NCBI GenBank assembly: GCA_040880065.1
Contig: JBBDJE010000057.1
Span: 7,053 to 71,052 of the forward strand
DNA length: 64,000 nucleotides
Reading direction: 5' to 3'
Source of the DNA: Abyssibius sp040880065
Lineage (GTDB): Bacteria; Pseudomonadota; Alphaproteobacteria; Rhodobacterales; Rhodobacteraceae
A program made the translations under genes and the position numbers. Shown here piece after piece: positions 16,614-25,168 of this stretch; position 1 is the first letter of the stretch, and every line of letters starts with the position of its first letter. The notes beneath the pieces were generated by a model. That model was not told the origin of the DNA, ran no database searches, and was given only the letters and a program-made list of their open reading frames with translations.

Positions 16614-18902
16614 CTAGCTGTAAAAATCAATCTCCCGGCTCAGCGGCATTTTGCGGATACGTTGGCCGGTGGCGGCAAAAATCGCATTGGCGAGTGCCGC
16701 CGCAGCGGGCGGTGTGCCGGGTTCGCCCGCCCCGCCCATGCGCGTTGAATTCTCCAAAAGCTCAATGGTAATTTCGGGGCATTGCGCCATGCGCATGGCG
16801 TCAAAATCGTAGAAATTCTGCTGCTGCACCTGCCCGCCTTCAAGCGTAATTTCCTGCCCCAAAGCCTGACTAAGCCCAAAGATCATGCCCCCCATGATTT
16901 GCGCGCGAAAGTTGGCAGGGTCGAGCACTGTGCCGGGGTCGGCCACCGCATAGGCCTTGGTCATGCGAATATTGCCAACCGTTGCATCAACCTCAACCAC
17001 CTGCCCGACCCATGTGCCAAATGACAGGCAAAAAGCAAGCCCCCGCCCCATGCCAGCCGGCAAAGGCGTGGTCCAGCCAGAGATTTCGGCGAGCTTTTGC
17101 AAAACAGCGCGCCCGGGCGCAAGGCGTTCATCGCCCGCCATGAGGCCAAGGCGCATTTCAAGCGGGTCGAGGCCGGATTTGTGGGCGATTTCATCCAGAA
17201 AACTTTCATGCATGAAGCCACCGACCGAGTAACCGACCGAGCGCCAGAAGCCTACCGGCACGCCGGGCGTTGCCACATGGGCAGCATAGCGTGCATGTTT
17301 GAACCGGGTCGGCTGGTCGAATGTGCCGTCAATGATCGCACGGTCATCCATCGGGCTGGTGCCACCGGGTTTGCGGCGGGCCGCCATGCTGGCCATAATG
17401 TCGGGCGCGGCAACGGCAACATCGAGCACTTCGGGCAGTTGGCCGGGCGTGACCACGGCGCGATACCGCCCCACGGCCATGGGGCGATAGGCTCCGTGCA
17501 TGGTGTCTTCCTCGCGGCTCCACGTTACCTTGATGGGGCGCGGTGCAACTTCGGCGGCCAAAAGCGCGGCATAAACAGCGGCATCAATTTCGGCACGACG
17601 ACCAAAACCCCCGCCCATTGGCAGGGTGTGGACCGTCACGTCCTCAGCCGACAGGCCCAAATGGTCGGCACAGGCTTCGGCCATCATGCCGGGGGCCTGA
17701 TTGCCCATCCAAAGTGTGAGTTTTCCATCCTTGAGTTGTGCGGTGGCGTTCATCGGCTCCAGTGTGGCATGGGCCAGAAACGGCATTGAGTATTCGGCTG
17801 AAAGCACGGTTGCGGGGTTTGCATCGGCCAAAGCGGCAAGCGCATCGCCCTGCCCGCCTTTGGTGAAACTTGCCTCGCCATCCAGTGCTGCCGCAAAATG
17901 CGCATCAAGTGCTGCGCTATCGGCAGGGTAATCCGGTGCGCTCCAGTCAACATCAATAGCATTGGCACCCTGAAACGCCGCCCATGTATTGCTGGCCACA
18001 ATGCCAAACCCGTTGCCAATATGCGAATTCAGCGGCACCACTTTTTCAACACCGGCAAGCGCGAGCGCAGCACTTGCATCAAACCGCAGTGCCGTGCCAC
18101 CAAAAACCGGCGACATGCGCACCGTGCCATAGAGCATGTCAGCCAGTTGCACATCTATGCCATAAATCGGTGCGCCAGTGACTTTGGAGGGGATATCGAC
18201 CCGCGCCTGCGATTTGCCGAGCAGCGTCCAATCGGCCGGGCTGCGCAATGCCGGTGCGCGCGGGATGTCTTGTGTGGCGGCCGAGGCGGCAAGCGCGCCA
18301 TAGGTGAGGCTTTCGCCGGTGGCGGGGTTGGTAATACTGGCATCGGCAGTTTGCAGGCTGGCAGCATCCACCCCCCAATGCGCGGCTGCGGCCGCCAAAA
18401 GCGCATGGCGCGCGGCCGCGCCAGCTTGGCGCATTTTGACAAACCCGTCGCGCGCAGAAGACGACCCGCCGGTGATTTGCAGCGCCAGAAACTTGCCGAC
18501 AACCGCCATCATATCGCGCCTGAAATTGGCCAAGGCGCCATCTTCCCACGCCATATCGCCGCCGCCTTCTTCAATTAAGGCACCGTTATAATATGCCTTG
18601 GCCGCAGGGCCGTGCGCCACGGTGACCATGGCAAGCGGCACATCCAGCTCTTCGGCGGCCATTGCGGCCAAGGTGCTATGCACCCCCTGCCCCATTTCGG
18701 CGCGCGGCGTATAGATGGTGATGGTATTATCCGGCGCGATGGTCACGAACGGGTTGAATATCGCCACGCCTTCGGGAAGCGTGCCACGCAGCGGGTTGGG
18801 GTAGGGTTTGCGGTAAAAGTAATAGCCCGCGCCAAGCCCGCCTGCCGCCAAAAGCCCAAGCCCCAAAGCGCCACGGCGGGTGTATTTTGCAACCTTGCCC
18901 AT
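16614..18902 (-). CDS. iorB: Molybdopterin-binding subunit of an IorB-type molybdenum hydroxylase
   Basis: 762 residues, of the isoquinoline 1-oxidoreductase/aldehyde oxidoreductase beta family in the xanthine dehydrogenase superfamily. The N-terminus carries a twin-arginine signal-anchor (YTRRGALGLGLLAAGG), so the enzyme is probably periplasmic. Visible cofactor regions are PRAEMGQGVHSTLAAMAAEE, TLPMGGGFGRRAEID and, at the C-terminus, RMGGAGEPGTPPAAAALANAI, whose Glu fits the catalytic glutamate. It follows the 2Fe-2S subunit gene after one base. No cytochrome subunit adjoins. The true substrate (aldehyde or N-heterocycle) is unknown. Confidence 0.85.
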   Translation of the reverse strand: MGKVAKYTRRGALGLGLLAAGGLGAGYYFYRKPYPNPLRGTLPEGVAIFNPFVTIAPDNTITIYTPRAEMGQGVHSTLAAMAAEELDVPLAMVTVAHGPAAKAYYNGALIEEGGGDMAWEDGALANFRRDMMAVVGKFLALQITGGSSSARDGFVKMRQAGAAARHALLAAAAAHWGVDAASLQTADASITNPATGESLTYGALAASAATQDIPRAPALRSPADWTLLGKSQARVDIPSKVTGAPIYGIDVQLADMLYGTVRMSPVFGGTALRFDASAALALAGVEKVVPLNSHIGNGFGIVASNTWAAFQGANAIDVDWSAPDYPADSAALDAHFAAALDGEASFTKGGQGDALAALADANPATVLSAEYSMPFLAHATLEPMNATAQLKDGKLTLWMGNQAPGMMAEACADHLGLSAEDVTVHTLPMGGGFGRRAEIDAAVYAALLAAEVAPRPIKVTWSREEDTMHGAYRPMAVGRYRAVVTPGQLPEVLDVAVAAPDIMASMAARRKPGGTSPMDDRAIIDGTFDQPTRFKHARYAAHVATPGVPVGFWRSVGYSVGGFMHESFLDEIAHKSGLDPLEMRLGLMAGDERLAPGRAVLQKLAEISGWTTPLPAGMGRGLAFCLSFGTWVGQVVEVDATVGNIRMTKAYAVADPGTVLDPANFRAQIMGGMIFGLSQALGQEITLEGGQVQQQNFYDFDAMRMAQCPEITIELLENSTRMGGAGEPGTPPAAAALANAIFAATGQRIRKMPLSREIDFYS

Positions 18903-18903
18903 A

Positions 18904-19347
18904 TTATGCCCCCGCCGCCGATTTGATCGCCGCCTTGATACGCGGATAGGTTCCGCAGCGGCACAGGTTGGTCATGGCCGCATCGATGTCATCATCACTG
19001 GGGTTTGGCACCTGATCGAGCAGCGCCACAGCGGCCAGAATTTGCCCCGACTGGCAATAGCCGCATTGCGGCACCTGATGGTCGACCCAAGCCTGCTGCA
19101 CGCGGTGCAAGCTGTCGGCTGCGCCTATCCCCTCGATTGTTGTTACGGGGCCGTAAACATCGGCGATTGGTAGCGAACAACTGCGCACAGCTTCGCCCTC
19201 GATCAGTACGGTGCAAGCCCCGCAGGCCGCCACGCCACAGCCGAATTTCGGCCCCTTGATGTCGAGCAGATCACGCAAAACCCAGAGCAGCGGCATATCA
19301 TCCGGCGCATCGACCTCATATGGCGTTCCGTTTATAACAAGTTCCAT
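18904..19347 (-). CDS. iorA: 2Fe-2S subunit of the IorAB-type molybdenum hydroxylase
   Basis: 147 residues with the two-cluster layout of xanthine-oxidase-family small subunits: plant-type [2Fe-2S] at CGVAACGACTVL (about 37-48) plus a further Cys in VRSCSLPI, and the helical [2Fe-2S] at QCGYCQSGQ and NLCRCGTYPRI. It relays electrons from the Mo centre of the adjacent large subunit. No signal peptide, as expected if it is exported with the Tat partner. One base separates it from iorB. Confidence 0.9.
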   Translation of the reverse strand: MELVINGTPYEVDAPDDMPLLWVLRDLLDIKGPKFGCGVAACGACTVLIEGEAVRSCSLPIADVYGPVTTIEGIGAADSLHRVQQAWVDHQVPQCGYCQSGQILAAVALLDQVPNPSDDDIDAAMTNLCRCGTYPRIKAAIKSAAGA

Positions 19348-19526
19348 AGCATCCTCGGGTTGCGCGGCGTTGTCACGACCTTAAACGTGGGGCGCGACCG
19401 ATTCAAATTCAACCTTTGCCTGACGTAGGGGCAGCACGGCGCTGCTGCCATAAGCCGCCCCCCCCTTCCCTCATCGCGTTGAACAGGTTACATGAGGCCC
19501 AAACCAGCATTAACGGAAAGACGACC

Positions 19527-21182
<1,656 letters not shown>

Positions 21183-21203
21183 GTAGAGCATTCGACGTCC
21201 GGA

Positions 21204-21270
21204 ATGGTGCGCATTCATTGCGCCCAATTTCCAACCGCCTCACGCGTAGGGTGCGCATTCATTGCGCACC
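21204..21270 (+). repeat. Duplicated GTGCGCATTCATTGCGC hairpin unit after ettA
   Basis: The 17-mer GTGCGCATTCATTGCGC occurs twice in 67 bp, first as an imperfect hairpin (about 21206-21222, followed by CC), then as a perfect one that forms the terminator at 21250-21275. It looks like a locally duplicated terminator. Confidence 0.7.
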
Positions 21271-21275
21271 TTTTT
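21250..21275 (+). terminator. Terminator of ettA
   Basis: Perfect 8-bp stem GGTGCGCA/TGCGCACC with a 5-nt loop, followed directly by TTTTT. It stands 68 bp after the ettA stop. The remaining gap to 21414 shows nothing recognisable. Confidence 0.88.
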
Positions 21276-21413
21276 GATTTACCTGCTATCTTGGAGAGTG
21301 TCCGAAAATTGCTACTACTCGTACTTAACCGCCCCTCTCGATTGTTGTGTGTTTAGGCTCAAAGTCGCGTAGTTATCCTGAAATCACAAGGGCTTTGGCC
21401 AACCCTTGGCAAG

Positions 21414-22592
21414 CTATGAATCCAACGCCGCCCGCCCCGCCCAGCGCCCCGTCGCCAGACAGGCCGTAAGCAGATAGCCCCCTGTCGGCGCATCCCAATC
21501 CAGCATCTCGCCAGCCACGAAAACCCCCGCAAGCTTGTGAAGTTGCAAACTGTCATCAACGGCATCACGCGCGATGCCACCGGTTGTCGAGATCGCCTGG
21601 TCCATCGGGTATGGCCCGTCAAGCACAAGCGGCAGCGCTTTGAGCAGGCGGGCAAGGGCGGCGGAATCGTTTGGCAAAGGGCGCGCAGCCTCTTGCAACA
21701 GCGCCAGTTTTGCAGCGCCAAGGTTGAGCGATTTGCGCAAGCCATTGGCAAGACTGTCGCCTTTGCGGCGCTGTTCAAGTTTTTCGATTACCCGTACAAG
21801 CGGTATGTCGGGCACCAGATCCAACTCCAGTTCACCAGTTTTGCGCAAAGCCGCGGCAAGCGGATAGATGCCGCCACCCTCGATGCCCTGCCGCGAAATC
21901 ACGAACTCGCCCCGCCCATGAATTGCGCCCGCACGCAGGCCGACCGGTTTGATCGGCGTGCCAAAATGGGGCTGCATATAGCTGCTCCACGCGCGGCAAA
22001 AACCCATGTTTGAAGGCTGGAACGGGGTGATTTCAACGCCCGCTTTGGCCAGTATTTCAGCCCAGGCCCCGTTGGAACCTAGCCTCGCCCAACTGGCCCC
22101 GCCAAGCGCAAGCACGGTCGCTCCGGGTATGACGCGCAGCGGCCCCTGCGGTGTCTCGAAAGAAAATGCTTTATTTTCAAGGCCCGTCCAGCGCCAGCGC
22201 GTTCGAAACTCAACCCCAAGACCGGCGAGCCGTGCCAGCCATGCGCGCAAGATTGGCGAGGCCTTCATCGCCACCGGAAAAACGCGCCCCGAACTGCCCG
22301 TGAACAGTGGCTGGTTCAGACCGCGCGTCCAGTTCTGCACCTCGGCTACGCCAAACTCCTGCAACATCGGGGCCAAAAACGCAGGCGGCGAATAGGCGTT
22401 GATGAACGTGCTTTCAGGCTGCTCCATGGTCAGGTTCAACCCCGTTTTTCCCGCCATGAGCAGCTTGCGGCCAAAACTTGGCATTGCATCGGCCAGCAGC
22501 ACTTTGCGCCCAAGGCTGGCCGCGGTTTCAGCCGCCATAAGCCCGGCCGGGCCAGCGCCAATCACCAGAACATCCGGCTTATTCTTATCCAT
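21414..22592 (-). CDS. YhiN/HI0933-type NAD(P)/FAD-dependent flavoprotein
   Basis: 392 residues. N-terminal Rossmann dinucleotide motif VIGAGPAGLMAAETAASLG (about 10-28), then GRKLLMAGKTGLNLTMEQ, the family's conserved early region, TVLALGGASWARLGSNG, and the C-terminal FAD-contact GVFVAGEMLDWDAPTGGYLL. It belongs to the subset of HI0933-like flavoproteins collected as a TIGR03862-type family. No enzymatic function is established for this subgroup. Starts at MDKNKPDVLV; stands alone on the minus strand. Confidence 0.85.
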   Translation of the reverse strand: MDKNKPDVLVIGAGPAGLMAAETAASLGRKVLLADAMPSFGRKLLMAGKTGLNLTMEQPESTFINAYSPPAFLAPMLQEFGVAEVQNWTRGLNQPLFTGSSGRVFPVAMKASPILRAWLARLAGLGVEFRTRWRWTGLENKAFSFETPQGPLRVIPGATVLALGGASWARLGSNGAWAEILAKAGVEITPFQPSNMGFCRAWSSYMQPHFGTPIKPVGLRAGAIHGRGEFVISRQGIEGGGIYPLAAALRKTGELELDLVPDIPLVRVIEKLEQRRKGDSLANGLRKSLNLGAAKLALLQEAARPLPNDSAALARLLKALPLVLDGPYPMDQAISTTGGIARDAVDDSLQLHKLAGVFVAGEMLDWDAPTGGYLLTACLATGRWAGRAALDS

Positions 22593-22829
22593 AGCTGCCC
22601 CGATCCTGCTTTGCTTGCTTAGGCATCAAATCTGGCCAAGTCCAGCCAAGCGCCCGCATATCGCGCCAAAATGCAATAATGCTTGCTTTTTGAGCCAAAA
22701 CACCTGTAAGAATAGGCCGCTACGTTATCACTATCGACCCGCTGTCACCTTTTCGGCGCAGTCATTCGATGTTGCACTGACTAAGCCGAGCTGCCGCATG
22801 TTGCGGGCAGGGTTAAAAGGAGACACACG

Positions 22830-23036
22830 ATGGCCACAGGCACCGTGAAATGGTTTAACGCCACCAAAGGCTTTGGCTTCATCCAGCCCGACGGCGGAAG
22901 CAAAGACGTATTCGTTCATATTTCGGCGGTCGAGCGCGCCGGCCTTTCGGGCCTGCCCGATGGCCAGAAAGTGACCTTCGATCTTGAGTCGGGTCGTGAT
23001 GGCCGCCAGTCGGCGACCAACCTTTCGCTGGCATAA
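22830..23036 (+). CDS. cspA: Cold-shock domain protein
   Basis: 68-residue single cold-shock domain that binds single-stranded RNA/DNA. RNP1 (KGFGFIQPD, residues 13-21) and RNP2 (VFVHISAV, 26-34) are intact. AAAAGGAG lies nine bases before the ATG. The 237-bp upstream gap to the divergent flavoprotein gene is long for this genome and may hold a structured 5' leader, as in other csp genes, although I can point only to GC-rich pairing near 22790-22810. Confidence 0.95.
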   Translation: MATGTVKWFNATKGFGFIQPDGGSKDVFVHISAVERAGLSGLPDGQKVTFDLESGRDGRQSATNLSLA

Positions 23037-23059
23037 GCAAGCACGCCTTTAGGCGATAG

Positions 23060-23087
23060 AGAGCGGGCATTGCCCGCTCTTTTTTTA
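23060..23087 (+). terminator. Terminator of the cold-shock gene
   Basis: Stem AGAGCGGGCA/TGCCCGCTCT with almost no loop beyond its centre, followed by TTTTTTT. It begins 24 bp after the stop codon. Confidence 0.92.
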
Positions 23088-23106
23088 TGCGCTGAACACG
23101 TAACAA

Positions 23107-23130
23107 GGGCGCGCCATTTCTGACGCGCCC
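23107..23130. terminator. GC-rich hairpin after the Gly-rich exported-protein gene
   Basis: Perfect 7-bp stem GGGCGCG/CGCGCCC with a 10-nt loop, 31 bp beyond the stop of the minus-strand gene at 23161. Read on the minus strand it is followed by TTGTTA, so only a moderate terminator. Confidence 0.5.
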
Positions 23131-23160
23131 GGCTTCATCCTTGGAGAGGATAGCCGTGCT

Positions 23161-23865
23161 TTAGTTGCTCACCAGTTGGGATATCAGCGCGGCTTGCGAG
23201 ATCGGCAGATGAACGCCCCGCGCATCGGCCCAGATATTCTCGCCGCTGATATCAATGCAGCGACGACCGCCGAACAGATCACCCGCAGTCATGAAGCGCA
23301 CCGTGCGAATGGTCATGCTTGTGTCGACCATGACACCAAGAACATCACCGATCACAACATTGTTTTGGTCAACGGCACGCTGGCCGTCAAACACCGTTGT
23401 GTTGCCGATGATATTGCACCCCATGCCATTGTCACCACTGGCATAGCCGGAAGCTGTGCTTGCGGGGATTGTGGGTGTGCCGCCGCCCGTGCCACCGCCC
23501 GTGCCACCGTCACCACCAGTGCCACCGTCGCCTCCGGTGCCGCCGTCGCCACCTGAACCACCAGTGCTTACGCCAGCGGTAACACCGTCACCGCCAATAC
23601 TGGCATCCACGCTGGTGCCACCGACGCTCGCGCCCACATCAAGCCCACCACCGTCGCCACCTCCACCAATGGTTACAGTGGCCGTTCCGCCGAGGACGCT
23701 GACCGAAGTTTCGCCATCGCCACTATCAACATCGAGGAGCCCACCGAGCAGGCCGCCACCGGCCAGAGCCGATGTTCCCATCATCGAAACACATGCGAGT
23801 ACGCATGCACCTTGAAGAAGGGTGCGACCGAAGGTTTGTGTGCTCATTACTTTAGTATGTGCCAT
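23161..23865 (-). CDS. Gly-rich exported protein with a PRC-barrel-like C-terminal domain
   Basis: 234 residues. Signal peptide (1-35, ending TSALA), then a low-complexity Gly/Asp/Thr/Ser region of about 100 residues including GGDGGT units, then a globular C-terminus (about 140-234) with GCNIIGNTTVFDGQRAVDQ, NNVVIGDVLGVMVDT and GRRCIDISGENI. The last part resembles a PRC-barrel-like beta domain and has two cysteines that could pair in the periplasm; this assignment is my inference. The ATG is set by GAAAGGA seven bases upstream. It is divergent from the PepSY-like/LuxR pair, which may regulate it. Confidence 0.65.
   Translation of the reverse strand: MAHTKVMSTQTFGRTLLQGACVLACVSMMGTSALAGGGLLGGLLDVDSGDGETSVSVLGGTATVTIGGGGDGGGLDVGASVGGTSVDASIGGDGVTAGVSTGGSGGDGGTGGDGGTGGDGGTGGGTGGGTPTIPASTASGYASGDNGMGCNIIGNTTVFDGQRAVDQNNVVIGDVLGVMVDTSMTIRTVRFMTAGDLFGGRRCIDISGENIWADARGVHLPISQAALISQLVSN
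23501..23554 (-). repeat. Three 18-bp tandem units coding GGDGGT
   Basis: Three consecutive 18-bp units with scattered third-base differences inside the Gly-rich gene, each coding one GGDGGT hexapeptide; shorter GGT-type units continue toward 23476. In-frame length variation is likely between strains. Confidence 0.8.
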
Positions 23866-24165
23866 TTGAATTTCCTTTCATGTGTTTCCGAAGCGACTTA
23901 GTTTTTGAGACGATTTTTGCGCCCTGTGACGCTTCGTCGTTAATTCGCATTCGCCTTATGAATGCAGGCTACCACCTGGACGGAAGATTATGTTATAGTC
24001 CTACAGTACTACGCACGATAATTGCGACCATAGTGTGACGGCAATCGTTAAAGTTGTGTTATTTTGAAATTCTAACCTGTGCCGCCTTTTTTCAGGCATA
24101 AATCCAATAAAAATAGGGGCTTACGTATACGCCGCAGACAGTGGATAATGTTGATTGAAAGGATG
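23866..24165. promoter_or_regulatory. 300-bp divergent intergenic region of the Gly-rich/LuxR locus
   Basis: AT-rich for this window. It must hold the promoters of the minus-strand exported-protein gene and of the plus-strand PepSY-like/LuxR pair. Short inverted elements are present (CGCA 24012-24015 with TGCG 24023-24026; ATTGC 24021-24025 with GCAAT 24041-24045), possible regulator sites. No further gene seen. Confidence 0.4.
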
Positions 24166-24525
24166 ATGCCGAACGATGACCAGACTGCCATGTTCATGAA
24201 ATACCTGTTGCACCGCCCTGCGAAACGCTTGGCTATCATGCCGATTGTTTATGCGCATATATTGGCTTTTGCACTCTACCCTGCATATTCCGCAGCGCAA
24301 ACGAATCGTGGTTTGGTTGAAATCACCACGAATGAAGCACTGCCCGACGCGCGCTACATCGAGATCATTGAATCGCTCGGTGCCGCCGGGTTTTTAATTG
24401 AACGCATTAATCACACATGGCTCAACCGCATTCGCATTGTTGCTGTCAATGACCGCATCCGCCGCGAAATCGTAATTTCACAATCAACAGGGCAGGTTCT
24501 GCGCGATGTAGCCTATCCGCGCTGA
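24166..24525 (+). CDS. Small exported PepSY-like protein
   Basis: About 119 residues. A signal peptide or anchor (KRLAIMPIVYAHILAFALYPAYSAAQ) precedes an 80-residue domain with ALPDARYIEIIESLGAAGFL, INHTWLNRIRIVAVN and an end IVISQSTGQVLRDVAYPR, reminiscent of small PepSY folds; assignment tentative. The start is unsure: ATG 24163 and 24166 follow AAAGG closely, ATG 24190 and 24196 are alternatives, and a GTG at 24079 opens the frame. It lies 40 bp before the membrane LuxR gene, probably in one operon, and may be its periplasmic sensor or modulator. Confidence 0.6.
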   Translation: MPNDDQTAMFMKYLLHRPAKRLAIMPIVYAHILAFALYPAYSAAQTNRGLVEITTNEALPDARYIEIIESLGAAGFLIERINHTWLNRIRIVAVNDRIRREIVISQSTGQVLRDVAYPR

Positions 24526-24565
24526 GCGCCATATTTACGCAACAACATTTAACCAGGAATACCCT

Positions 24566-25120
24566 ATGACGACCAGAAAGCGTCCCATTCAATACCGCAG
24601 CGTCATCAAAGTCATTCTGGTTTTTCAGGTCCTGTGCACATCGCTGTTTTTGTTCAAGGTAGTTGCCGACCTTTTTGCCATTCCGCTATATTTCGTGCCT
24701 TGGAGCGCGCTTGAAAGCGTTGAGATCCTGTCGACCTTCGGGATGTTGATTGGTGTTTTCACCAGCTTCTGGCTGATCTCGCTGATGGAAAAGCGCAGTT
24801 CGCAGGTTGAAGAACGCGTGCGCGCGGCCTCGGGCGATTTTCACAACTATATTCAGGTCCAGTTCAACGCATGGCAATTGACACCGACCGAGAAAATTGT
24901 GGCCACGCTGGTCATCAAGGGGTTTTCCAACCACGAAATCGCCGACCTGCGCGGCACGAGTGAATCGACCGTAAAATCGCAGCTGACCTCGATCTTCAAG
25001 AAATCAAACATGTCTACACGCCAGCAGCTTGTTTCCTGGGTGGTGGAAGATCTCGTCGAAAAGTTACCAACCGAACACCAGAACCGCCTTGATACGGCCA
25101 ACGGTGCGCAGCCCGCATAA
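24566..25120 (+). CDS. Membrane-anchored LuxR-type transcriptional regulator
   Basis: 184 residues. Two N-terminal membrane helices (VIKVILVFQVLCTSLFLF, about 13-32, and FGMLIGVFTSFWLISLM, about 57-74), a short coiled stretch (EKRSSQVEERVRAASGDFHN), then a LuxR/GerE helix-turn-helix at about 104-165 (LTPTEKIVATLVIKGFSNHE and TSESTVKSQLTSIFKKS). There is no receiver or autoinducer domain, so the signal must enter through the membrane part or a partner such as the preceding PepSY-like protein. AGGAAT precedes the ATG. Confidence 0.82.
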   Translation: MTTRKRPIQYRSVIKVILVFQVLCTSLFLFKVVADLFAIPLYFVPWSALESVEILSTFGMLIGVFTSFWLISLMEKRSSQVEERVRAASGDFHNYIQVQFNAWQLTPTEKIVATLVIKGFSNHEIADLRGTSESTVKSQLTSIFKKSNMSTRQQLVSWVVEDLVEKLPTEHQNRLDTANGAQPA

Positions 25121-25168
25121 ACGAAATAGTGCCTGGAAGCGCCGCGGGGTTATCTCAAGGTTGCGCGC

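Noticed and set aside
15285..16748. 487-codon plus-strand frame
   Set aside because: Lies antisense to the GST and PaiB-like genes and the end of iorB, all with clear family motifs; shadow frame.
23476..23560. Short-period repeats resembling a CRISPR or tandem array
   Set aside because: The units are contiguous without spacers, keep frame and encode Gly-rich hexapeptides inside a gene.
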